The notes under the pieces were generated by a model. That model was given only the letters and a program-made list of their open reading frames with translations, was not told where the DNA came from and searched no databases. DNA of 64,000 nucleotides from Chionis minor (taxonomy: Eukaryota; Chordata; Aves; Charadriiformes; Chionididae): contig VZSF01001071.1 of the NCBI GenBank assembly GCA_013398295.1, positions 609,829 through 673,828 of the forward strand. Direction: 5' to 3'. The position numbers were made by a program, and so were the translations under genes. The first letter of the stretch is position 1. Every line of letters begins with the position of its first letter. This document shows, piece after piece, positions 10,554-21,950 of this stretch.

Positions 10554-13500
10554 AAGCTCACAAAATAGCACTGGAAATGCATTGGATAAGAAGGCACAGG
10601 GACTACAGTAAAAAAAGAGAACTGCCTGAAGATGCTGGGGTTAGGGAATGGAGCTGCAGCGAGGCACACTGTTGTTTGTGATAATGGTTTTGCTAAGAAC
10701 TAGCAACGATTACATTGCTATGAAAGTGGATTTGATGGTAAGTTGGAGTTTGTGTGGAAGGACTTGCAGGTTGTGTCTTAGAGTGGTGTTCAGCCATTGG
10801 GTCTAAGGTGCAGAGCACCTGCATCTGGTCATCTGATTTTAGAATGTTGTTGGGTTTTATCCAGCCCTTGGGTCAGGGTTATTGTAAAAAAGTCAGCAAG
10901 AAGAGAAGAAAGGAAGCTTGTTTTGCTTCGAGTTTCTATATTTGTATGAAGTGAGAGTTCAGGAGAATAACACAGGATGTTTAATATGGGGTAAACACGG
11001 GCCAAAACACAGCTGTGTGCATAGGGAACTGTAGAATTGCATACTTGTGCCAACATATACAAATGACAAGTCCAAATCTTAAGATAGAGGTAACTAGACT
11101 TGCTGCCATATCCTTCAAATTCTTCACTTTCCTTATCCCACCAGTTTGGAGTCCTGTAATGTCTGACACACAAACCAGAAATAATAGAGGTTGCAATTGC
11201 AGACTGTGCAATTATTCGAAATGCATAATGCAGGCGGAAAGTCACTTGAGTGTCATGGTGGTTAATAGGTAGAGAAATGGTTGCAGAAGTAGAGAAGACA
11301 GAATACATCTGGCATGCTGACAACCTTGCACCTGTTAGATCTGAAATGCTTTTAGCTAGTTGAAGAGAAATGAAAGGAGGTTTTTTCCAGTCACAGTTTC
11401 TGAGGCTGTCTTATTTAGGTTTTAATCCAAAAAGGCACTATTCTCTCCAATAACTTCAACGGGCTTTAGATGAAGGCTTTAGAAAGTGTTTGGTGTTTTG
11501 TCCTACTCTGGTTCAGTCCTTGCAGAGTCGAGGATTGGATCAGTTATTTTCTGGGAAGAGCATTAATGCTCCCAGCTGCCATTGGCTCCACAGCTTTTGG
11601 AGACAATGAATTCTTCCCAAGGCCCACAGCCACCTTTAGATGGGCTGGCGAAAAACATTTCCAGTTTTAGTACTGAAAACAGAACAGTTTATCTTACATA
11701 AAGACAACATTAGATGTCTTTTTCCATTTCAGCTATATATTAACGTTCCTCTGCCCCCAACAGTATGTTAATAAGGAACAGCAAACAATTAAGAAAGGAC
11801 TACAGGCAATTAAAAAAGATGTCATTACTAACATTACAAAAGAAACAGCTTGAAAAACCTTCTGTGCTTTTTCTTTCTGAATCATTCCTCTTAAAATTGC
11901 CCCTGCCTCTTCCCCCTTCTTCATGCAGCTGTCACTTTCACCTTCCGTTCTATCCAGCCTTATGGCTGACAGCAGATGAGCTACTAACATTGGATGCTCT
12001 CTTTTTCTGGATTGCACAGAAAATGAATGTAGGCTTTGTAATTTTAGTCTCTGGAAATAGATATGTGTTAGTAGGCTAAGCTGCCGTGTTGAAGACATGC
12101 AGAGCTAAAATCTTCAATTAAGGTAATCCCTTCTGTTTGTTTGACGGATACATTTTTACCAAAAATCTCTTGGCATCAAAAAAGTGAAGCTCTGCCACTG
12201 GAAGCTTGTGCCTGCAGACAGCAAAACATTGACTGGAAAAATATTCGGACTCTTTCATCTGGATTTCTTGGGACACTTGATGTCTCACCCCAGCTCCCCT
12301 GGTACTGAGAATTGCCACGTCTCCCTTGCACCGTCCCCATGGCCATGGGGCTGCCAAGCTACCCAAGCCTGTGTGCGAGTGCACCCGTGCCACACGAGCT
12401 GGTGAGTTTGCACAAGTCTGTTGGGTTGTGAACATGCATCAAGACATGGGTGGGTTTCAGGCAGCTCTCAGCCCCTTCCGCTCTGGTGCGAAGCAGATGA
12501 CAGCCTTCCTGGTGAGACTGCAATGACAAGGGGATGCACCAGACAACGGACCATCCTCAGGCAGAAGCCCACCTGACTTTAGGGTGACACTGTACAGCTG
12601 TGTCTGGAGGCCTGGCCCTATGGAGCACACGATAGCATCATATGTGTTTGGGGTGTCTAAGGTGCCCTATACAGGCAGTGTGGGAGACAGGCTCCTTGAC
12701 CGGCGCTCCCACCAGGTAGCACTCAGCCCATAGAAACACTCGAACTCGCCTATAGGAGATGCTGAACAGAGGAAGGAGGGTCTAAATTTCTGCTTCTACC
12801 TTGTCTGGAGTGCTTATTTCAGGCCTAAAATTAAGCTTCTTCATGCAATGGAGATTCGGAGCCTGCAGTGGTGGCTTTCCTCACCATCGTGGGATGGAGA
12901 CCTCCTCTGCAGGCAGTGCCCCTGTGCAGGGCTGGAGGGCAGGTGAGTTTGTGAGGAAGGGGAAAGAAAAGGATAAGCCGCCCTTCCTGCTTTTCTGTCT
13001 TGAAACTGGGCTGTCATGGAGCCAGAAATACAAAAGAGAACAGAAACAGAGGCAGGATGGAGAGTAGCTGCAGCCCCGAGGGGTGGCTTACACTCTGCCA
13101 CGTCCTGGACTGTCTATGCATTTTATGGGACTCAAAATTCAGAAATAATCTAGGCTGGTAACTGCTCAGTGTGTGATATGTGTACAGTGTCTTGTGATGA
13201 AACTCTTTGGTCCTTCATGATATTCTGAGATGTCTTCTCCACAATTACTGAAGTTTTTATTAGTAAGAAATGTAATAAACTCTCCTCGGAAGCTGAGTCA
13301 TCCAGTGACTGTTTCTAAAAAATCCTAAGCAGTCACTCCGGATCTAGCTCATTAGGTGCAGGGTGAGTTGGCAGCCAACCCCATTTATTGAAAGCCAGGC
13401 TAAAAGCAAAATACAGACTTACTTTATAAAAGGGAGGAAAACGTACTCTCCAGAAAGCAGGGTGTTTAAGAAGGTGAATGGGGGAAATTATTCAGGCAAC

Positions 13501-14587
13501 GAAGATAACCGTATCAAATCGTGAAAGAGATGTTCTCAAAACACATTCAGGAAAATAAAATGTGATCAATGTCTAACTTTTCCGCCTGTTTCTGTCTCTG
13601 ACCTTGTGTATCTGAGAACTGCCTGCCTATCAGTCCCAGAGTGATTATCTCCGCGTGCCATGTGATGGAGATGTCATCAGACTGCCACTGCAATGCCTAA
13701 ATTAGTCTCTGCCGGTTGCAGATAAGATGCAGTCTGAGTTACTGGGGCACCTCCTGAGGAAATGCTGAGCCCATAGCTGTCCTCTGGCCATGGCCTCACT
13801 GGTTGAAGCAGTTGCACCCCACGCTGCTCCCTGCTGCATGGCACAGCTTCCTCCCAAAGGGCTCATCTGCCCACCAAGCTGCCCATGGGGTCATTTCTAC
13901 TCTCCTTTAGTCTGCATAGGCTGAATGAGCAGAGACCTCCTGTTTCATGTGTCTACGATGCCTCAGTGACTGAATGGGGTTAGGGACACACATATGAGTT
14001 GCCATGCAGGCAGACCTTGGCAGATTGGGAAACTGCTGGGACAGTAACCAAAGTAACCAGTCTAACCACAGCTGGAAAAGGACACCTATCCATGGCCTTA
14101 GGTGCCATGAGAACTGGCAATGTCTAAGTTAGGCACCAGTGGAATGGTCTTAGGAGGGTCCTAATGCACTGTCATACTGCACCTTGAAAATTCACTTGAC
14201 ATGGATCTCTATCAGCAAGCTTTTTAAGCTTACTTTGCATTGTCATGTGAATGTAGGCAAATGTTCAAAAACACCACTCATGGATTTTGTGCTCACGCCA
14301 GAGACGGAAGGTGTTAGACTAGCTACTACCTAAACTGGCTTTCCATGTCCTTTTTCAGCCCCATGCTAAAAATCCCTACAGCAAACTATAGGTACCTCTT
14401 CCTGGGTCATAGAGATTTGTGAACTCTGGTGACACCAGTCTTCACAGCCACTGCACGTTGCCACCATGACCCCTCACGGGGAGAATGCCCAGAGGACAAT
14501 TTTGCCCCTTCTCAAGTCCACAAGTACAACCAGAGTGAAGAGCCTTTACGATAAGTGAGAATCAGGCACAAGAGACTTGTTACAGTC

Positions 14588-15945
14588 TCCCCTTGAGCCT
14601 CCTTTTCTCCACCCTAAACAACCCCAGTTCCCTCATAAGACTTGTTCTCTAGGCCCTTCACCAGCTTCTTTGCCCTTCTCTGGACACGCTCCAGCACCAC
14701 AATGTCTTTCTTGTAGTGAGGGGCCCAAAACTGAACACAATGTTTGAGGTGGAGCCTCACCAATGCTGAGTACAGAGGGACGATCACTTCCCTCATCCTG
14801 CTGGCCACGCTATTCCTGATACAAGCCAGGATGCTATTGGCCTTCTTGGCCACCTGGGCACACTGCTGGCTCATATTCAGCCATCTGTTGACCAACAGCC
14901 CCAGGTCTGTTTCTGCTGGGCAGTTTTCCAGCCACTCTTCCCCAAGCCTGTAGCGCTGCATGGGGTTCTTGTGACCCAAGGGCAGGACCCAGCACTTGGC
15001 CTTGTTGAACCTCATGCCATCGACCTCGGCCCATTGATCCAGCCTGACCAGATCCCTCTGCAGGGCCACCTTACCCTCAAACAGGTCAACACTCCTGCCC
15101 AACTTGGTGTCATCTGCAAACCTACTGAGATATTAAACAGAATTGTCCCAATACGAAGCCCTGGGAAACACCACTTGTGACTGGCCACCAACTGGATGTA
15201 ACTCCATTCACCACCGCTCTTTGGGCCCGGGCATCCAGCCAGTTTTTTACTCAGCAAAATGTACATCCATCCAAACTATTAGCAGCCAATTTATCCAGGA
15301 GAATGCTGTGGGAAATGGTGTCAATGGCTTTACTAAAGTCCAGGCAAACAACATCCACAGCCTTTCCCACATCTGCTAAGTGGGTCACTCTGTCACAGAA
15401 GGACATCAGGTTTGTTAAGCAAGACCTGCCTTTGATGAACCCATGCTGACTGGGCTTGATCAGCTGCTTGTCCTGCATGTGTCACCTAACGGCACTCAGG
15501 ATGATCTACTCCATAACCTTCCCTGGCAACAAGGTCAGACTGACAGACCTGTAGTTCCCTGTATCCTCCTTCCAGCCGTCATTGTGGATGGGTGTCACAT
15601 TTGCTNTCTGTCACAGAAGGACATCAGGTTTGTTAAGCAAGACCTGCCTTTGATGAACCCATGCTGACTGGGCTTGATCAGCTGCTTGTCCTGCATGTGT
15701 CACCTAACGGCACTCAGGATGATCTACTCCATAACCTTCCCTGGCAACAAGGTCAGACTGACAGACCTGTAGTTCCCTGTATCCTCCTTCCAGCCGTCAT
15801 TGTGGATGGGTGTCACATTTGCTAACCTCCAGTCAACTGGGACCTCCCTGGTTAGCCAGGACTGCTGATAAATGAAATATAACACAGCAGACAGGAAACA
15901 TTTGTAGTGCTTGGACATCTGGTCCACCTGTGGTGACAGCACAGA
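14588..15945 (-). mobile_element. CR1 LINE fragment, RT region, 3' end missing
   Basis: Minus-strand frames cover CR1 ORF2 from the RT entry block (VPVDWRLANVTPI near 15830) through QHGFIKGRSCLTNL (near 15440) and CLDFSKAIDTISHSILLDKL (about 15285-15345) to the FADDTK catalytic box (15103-15122, both aspartates present). They continue to [14 protein letters not shown] and FWAPHYKKD near 14720-14880. A deletion of a few dozen bases just before FADDTK removes part of the usual FNIFINDL...CTLS segment, and other frameshifts break the frame. The copy stops at about 14588 in the LFSLEKRR region, so the 3' UTR and terminal 8-mers are absent, unusual for a LINE that normally truncates at the 5' side. 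It contains the duplicated block described separately. Confidence 0.9.
15389..15823. repeat. Perfect 217-bp tandem duplication around one N (probable assembly artefact)
   Basis: Positions 15389-15605 and 15607-15823 are identical as far as can be read, and the single base between them (15606) is N. The block lies inside the CR1 reverse transcriptase region, so the protein order is repeated too. Identical flanks joined at an N are typical of two contig ends that overlapped but were not merged. A real duplication is less likely because the surrounding CR1 copy is well diverged while these two blocks show no differences. Confidence 0.92.
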
Positions 15946-15965
15946 AGAGGAATAGCCAAGCTGTT

Positions 15966-17300
15966 ATCACAGAATCACAAAATCACAAAATCACAGAATG
16001 GTAGGGGTTGGAAGGAACCTTCGGAGAGTATCTAGTACAACCCCTCTGCCAAAGCAGATTCACCTACAGCAGGTTGGACAGGAATGGATCCAGGGGGGTT
16101 TTGAATATCTCCAGAGAAGGAGACTCCACAACCTTTCTGGGCAGCCTGTGCCAGTGCTCTGCTACCCTCAAAGAAAAGAAGTTTTTCCTTACATTGAGAT
16201 GGAATTTCCTGTGTTCTCATTTGTGCCCGTTGCCTCTTGTCCTGTCACTGGGCACCACTGAAAAGAGTCTGGCCCATCCTCTTGCAACCCTCCTTTCAAA
16301 TATTTATAAGCATTGATGAGATCCCCTCTCAGTCTTCTCTTCTCCAGGCTAAAAAGACCCAGGTATCTCAGCCTTTTCTTATAAGAGAGGTGCTCCATTC
16401 CCTTGACCATCTTTGTAGCCCTCCGTTGGAGTCTTCCCAGTAGTTCCCTGTCTTTCTTGAACTGGGGAGCCCAGAACTGGACACAGGACTCCAGATGTGG
16501 CCTCACCAGGGCAGAGTAGAGGGGGAGGATGACCTCCCTCGACCTGCTGGCCATGCTCTTTTTGATGCACCCCAGGAGACTATTTGCCTTCTTGGCCACA
16601 AGAGCACATTGCTGGCTCATGGGCATCCTGTTGTCCACCAGGACTCCCAGGTCCCGCTGCAGAGCTGCTTCCCAGCAGGTCAGCCCCCAACCTGTACTGC
16701 AGCATGGGGTTGTTCCTCCCCAGGTGCAGGACCCTACACTTGCCCTTGTTGAACTTCATTAGGTTTCTGTCCACCCAACTCTGTAGCCTGTCCAGATCAT
16801 GTTGAATGGCAGCACAGCCTTCTGGTGCGTCAGCCGCTCCTCTCAGTTTTGTATCAGCAAACTTGCTGAGGTTACACTCTGTCCCCTCATCCAGCTTGTT
16901 GATGAATATATTGAACAAGACGGGACTCAGTACTGACCCCTGGGGAACACGGCTAGTTACAGGCCTCCAATTAGACTGCACCACTGATCTCAACCCTCTG
17001 AGCTCTGCCATTCAGCTAGATCTCAATCTACCTCACTGTCCACTCATCTAATCCACGCTTCCTAAGCTTACCTATGAGGATGTTATGGGAGACTGTGTCA
17101 ATAGCCTTGCTGAAGTCAAGGTAGACAAGGCCCACTGCTCTCACTCATCCTCCCAGCCAGTCATTCCATCATAAAGGCTATCAGATTGGTCAAACATATT
17201 TTCCTCTTGGTGAATCCTTGTTGACCACCCCTGATAACCTTCTTCCTCTACAAGCTTAGGGATGACATCCAGCTTGAGCTGTTCCATCGTATATCTCTTA
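15966..17300 (-). mobile_element. CR1 LINE, 5'-truncated, RT region plus full 3' end
   Basis: The minus-strand 3' end is at about 15966, where TCACAGAA/TCACAAAA 8-mers are tandem, followed by the CR1 3' UTR. Reading inward on the minus strand, 16189-16638 encodes [24 protein letters not shown] and [13 protein letters not shown]. The 16580-17011 frame encodes [23 protein letters not shown] and the catalytic box. The two frames are offset by a frameshift near 16600-16640. The catalytic box reads KFADTKL instead of KFADDTKL (16847-16866): one aspartate codon is missing. Beyond 17011, LINE-like sequence (finger-palm segment) can be followed to about 17300. It sits directly behind the preceding CR1 in the same orientation, about 20 bp away. 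Confidence 0.9.
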
Positions 17301-19665
17301 TACCTAGAGTTTGCATAGATACCTATCTGTGCAGTCAGTGTTGCTCCACTAAGAAGTGGTAAAATGTTGAGGGACAGTAAGGCATTCCCTGCAGCCACTT
17401 GCTCATGGCCTAACAGAGCTATGTATTCCCTTCTTATCAAAATTTGAGGTAAATTAGTCCCTCAGCTCTGTAAACTCAGCCTTGAACTATGAGCTGCATG
17501 AGATTACATATCAATTCTTAGAAGCCTGCTTACAGTTTTATTCTTCTTGTGATTTCTGCATGAAAATCTTGAGAAATAACCCTGACACCCCTTCTCCGTA
17601 ATTCCGAGAACTACATCTCTAACTGGATTGGGAAGCTTATACAGGGATCTTCTTTAATATTTTGAGCAACTCTGATTATTGAAAGCACATATATAGACAT
17701 GTGGACCCAAATACAGGAATCCAGAAAGCTTCCCAGCATACCACGTAGCTGCAGAGCCTCTCTCATTGGGTGAAAACAAAGATGAAAGATTGCCATGTGA
17801 TTGCTAGCACCACTCCTTGAGCTGAGAACATTTCTCTTTTAAGAAGATGTAAGATCTTTTAAGCAGGATTTACTTCCCTTTCCTACTACTCATTGCTCTT
17901 CTGCAGTTTCTGCATAAATAGCACTTGGGTTTTGCATCAAGTTTTTCTGGTTTTCATTCCTACTAACAAAACTGAAAGTTGTGTGCAACAGCAAGCAGAA
18001 GAAGGAAATACTGAACACACCAGAAGACACACGAGCTGAGGTAAGACAATCTGCTTTTCCTGTAGATAAAAATGGTTGCAATAATTAAACTATAACCGAC
18101 TTCTATTTCTTATTACTCATGGTAGGCTTTTTATTTATCAGAAGCTGCGATCTTTGACTAAACTTCTCTATGACAAAGCCAGTTTTGAGAAATTTTTTGG
18201 CAGAAAAAAGTTCGGATTTATGTAACTAGGATTGTTTGCCAGATGGAAGATAAAAATTAAGTAGTGGATCCGATTAGGTGAGTCTAGTTTTTTAACTAGA
18301 TAAAAAATATCTATTTGGCAAACTTTTAAAATAAAAGTTGTTAAATGTCAGACTTGGGTTTTTTTTAAATTATTGTGCATGTAGAAAGGTTAATAAAATG
18401 CCATGCTTTGATGAATTCAGTGTTAATTCTAAATATTACATTCTGTTACATTTACTATTGGTAACGCTGCTCCTGAAACATAAAGTGAATGCTAGAAATA
18501 AAGCCAAAGGGAACTTTAAAAAAATATGAGAACTTCTGTTTTTCTCATAAGTGCAGTGGCAAATGCAAGTGATCTCCTACACAGCAGCGATATTATAGCT
18601 GCCTTCTTATTTGGGTAATGAACCTGAGATGTGGTGTCTGGGGTCCTCTTCAGACAAAGGCTTATTGTAATAGATGCAGAGGAGATCCCTTTTTCCCGGC
18701 ATACAAGAGGATCTATATATTTATAATTTAACCTAACAAAGAACTGCATTTTGAGTGAACATCCTGATTTCCATATTTAACTTTGTGTATGCAGAACAGC
18801 TTCTTAAAAATACGTTCCTTGATAGTTCCCCATTTTATAGTGAATGGAGTTTCAGAGCAGTAAATCCAAGACGAGCAGTTTGGAAATTGAATGTTTCATG
18901 CTTACACTTCTAGAGCCAGTAGTGGTTTCATATTCACACCTTTAGCAGCAGCACCCCTCCGTCACACCTCTCCAAAAGGAGCGTGTCCTTCTGTCCAGGC
19001 ATTGCATAGAAATTGATCCCACTGTCTGCTGAGACGCTGGATGACTTGTTTCCCTGCTCGTGGTTTAGCCCTCTACTAGAAGTGTGGGTAGCCCAGGGCT
19101 GCTTACTATTCCCACTTTCCCAGTAACAGCTTTTTGGCCGAGTGTGGAATCTCTGTATTAATATCACTTCATGCATTGGTCTCACTTCACCAGCAGGAAT
19201 TAGGGGTAACACAATGAGGTCAACTGTGGTTGTTACACTGCCAGGAATTAGAAGCAAATTGTGACTGTAAGAAACGTGCTGGCAGCTCAGACCAACGTGC
19301 ATCTAGCCTGGTACGCAATCTCTGATGGTGGCAATAGGAGAGGCTGGCTAGAGACAACACAAGAGCCTGATCACCCGCCCCATCACCTTCCAGAGTGCTT
19401 TCCCCTTGCATTTCCCCACCTTCCTGACTGCTGTCCATGGGCACTGGGGAGTATATCCCTGCCCAGCCTTTTGTTTCCTGTTTATTGTCCTTGCATTTGT
19501 CTGATCCCGGTTTGACCCCGCTGATGCTGCCTGCCCTCACTGCCTGCTGTGGCAGCGAGCTGCTGGCGCTGCCCACTCCTCGCTGCTCAGAGGAGCACCC
19601 TCTTGTATCTGTTTGAAAGCAGACCCCCAACAAGCGTGCTGAGCACCCCAAGTCCCAGTACTGCG
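17301..19665. other. Non-coding stretch, no gene seen
   Basis: No supportable exon. The 156-codon minus-strand frame at 19220-19690 has no domain signature and partly overlaps the edge of the LINE that follows. It may include that LINE's 3' untranslated region. The sequence is otherwise AT-rich and unremarkable. Confidence 0.45.
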
Positions 19666-19669
19666 GCAC

Positions 19670-21950
19670 CCTATGAATAATGGTACGCATTCACCACCTT
19701 CATGACTCTGTAAACCCTGACCAAATCCTTCTTCAGCCTCCTCCTTTCCGTACCAAAGAGTCCCAGGCTTTTTAGTCCTTGCTGTGTCTCCTCGATCATT
19801 TCACCAGCCCCTCTCTGCACCTTTTCTTATTCCATAATCTCTTTTTTGGGTGTAGACCCTACAATAGCTCACTGTGGGGATGCATGGAGGTTTTATGCAA
19901 GGTTTGTTCTCTGCAGCCTTCTTGATGATGCCCCTCATTTTGCTGACATTTTTGGTTACTTCTGACGCTGCAGCCAATGCAGAAATTACTTCAGTAAATG
20001 GTCAGTGATGCCAATGCCAAATGCCATTTCCTGAATATAACAGCCAGTGTCAAGTTCATATCATGTAGGCGTGGTTTAGATTATTTTTCTCATCATGCAT
20101 CACCTTACATTAAAATACACTAATGCTCACCTGCCACCCTTTCAGCATGGCATCTGACAACTTGGATAACTGTCTTCTTCAGGTTATTGATAAAGATATT
20201 GAATACATCTGGTCTGGGTACTAAACACTGGTACCCCATTGCTGGTTCATTAAGCCCCACACTTGGTTTCTTACCCTTCAGCTGGCTTTTGGCCCACAAA
20301 AGAACACGGCTTCCATCTCTCTGGCAACTTAGTTCCTTAAGAAACCCTTGGTGCAGAGCTTTGACAAATACAACTGTATAAATGCATACATATCCATGTA
20401 TACATATAAAATGACCACTAGGCCCCCTTCATCCATCATCTCACAGCCCTTCAGCAGGGGCAGGATCTCCCTTTTCAGAAGATGTGCTGACTCTTTCTCA
20501 GCAGACTGGCATTTCAACAAGGTCAGCACCTTCATTCTTCGTTACAGACTCCTCACAACATACTAAAAGTGGAAATCGGTCTCAGAGGTTGTTTGCTCCC
20601 AGCACTGAGATGAATGACTTGTGGTCCTCCAGCTGCCCTTGCAAGCCCTTCTTGCAGAGGAGAGCTGCGCTGGCGACACGCCAGTCCCCTGGCACAGCAC
20701 CTGATTGTAATGGTGGGTTACGTGCCTTGGCCGGCAATCTCACATTTGAGATCCTTTGGGATACTTGTGTGAATGCCATCTGGTCCTGATGACTTATTGG
20801 CCTCTCACTTATTTGGTCGGTTTAATATTTCCTGTGCACATTCCTCAAGTGTAGCTGGCTCCTCTGACCTGTTTGCTGCATTAGCCCTGAAAATACCCCA
20901 ATATCTTTGGTGGGGAAGAGTGAATTCACTGAGTTTCTCTCCTATGGCCTTGTTGTCCCTCAGACATCTTTTGCCATCAAGCAGCCCTACCAATTCCCTA
21001 GCAGTCTGTCATCTTTCAGTGGGTTTACAAAACTTACTATCAGCCTGAGTATCCTTCACCAGCTGCTTTTCCCTTTTTTAGTTGTTTGGTTTTCAATGTT
21101 CTTAGATTTTTCTCCATACTTGATCTGCCGTGATACAGGCTTTCCTGTTCATTTGAACAAGCCTTTCGCTTTCTAAATAGCGATCTTTTTCTTATAATAG
21201 TCTTGTCAATTGCTGTACTGATAGACATCGGACTCAATATTTATTAAAATGTCTATTTATTTTGGAATGTAGGTTTCTAACACAGGTTTTGTTGAATTTT
21301 CTGTTTGTTTTTCTAAATAGCCCCCAAATTATGTAGGCTCCTTCCTTCTAGGGCTGCTTGTCTGTCCCACAGCACACTCGAACCTAGCTCTGCTGTGATT
21401 GCCAGTACAGGACTCCCTCCACCAAAATCTGCTTGAACTTGGACCTGTGCAGCACTGAAGATCGAATGTAGAATAGCATCTTGTGTTGTGGATTTGTTTG
21501 CAGGACTAATTATTCTAGGAATCAGGCGTTTGTTGCATATAGACATTATATCTTGCTTTGTTGCAGCATCGCATATCTATAAAGGCACCCAAAATCTGCT
21601 ATTGCTACCTGCTTTCAGCTTCCTACTCACACTTAACATTTTCTGATGACTGTCATCATCATGATAAGGAGATTGGTAGTGCATTCCTAGAACTATATTT
21701 TTATTATTAGACTACGGGATATCTGCCTACAGGGACCCTGTAGTGCTTCTCTTTAGCCATAATATTTTTATGCTGTTGCAAGTTATATAGTCCTTCAAGC
21801 ACAGTGCCACTCCTCCACCTGTGGGTCCTGCACTATCATTACCATAAAGCTGGTAGCATGGCAACACAGGCTGCCATTGATTGTCCTCTCTCCTGTAGGT
21901 CTCTGAGGTTTCCCTTGCACCAGGGTTGCTGTCTCATGCCAAGCCTTCCA
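19670..21950 (-). mobile_element. Ancient LINE remnant, CR1/L3 type
   Basis: The minus strand keeps the word order of old amniote CR1/L3-type LINEs. Around 19690-19850 lies the C-terminal RT segment (plus-strand phrases such as CCCCTCTCTGCACCTTTTC). At about 20175-20240 is the VFNILDT-like block upstream of it, and near 20405-20510 the thumb/palm region. At 20772-20795 the reverse complement encodes SSGPDGIH, the RT entry motif. At 20915-20960 the words TTCACTGAGTTTCTCTCCTA and TGGCCTTGTTGTCCCTCAG match the linker typical of these elements. Similarity seems to persist weakly to about 21950. No frame is intact and the 5' limit is uncertain. The family name is from memory of consensus wording. 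Confidence 0.55.

Larger units (their letters stand above)
5620..14587. other. Long non-coding stretch, no gene seen
   Basis: Nine kilobases without a supportable exon. Open frames are at most about 165 codons, overlap on opposite strands, and show no domain signatures. Embedded features are a 29-bp-period duplication at 9066-9116 and a CA/CCCA microsatellite near 10506-10553. The AT-rich part 6480-7700 has few repeats and many homeodomain-like TAAT cores; it could contain conserved non-coding sequence, but that needs comparison with other birds. Confidence 0.5.

Noticed and set aside
15143..15667. Plus-strand open frames across the CR1 region
   Set aside because: The coding sense of the element is the minus strand. 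These frames are antisense shadows and one crosses the N at the false duplication.
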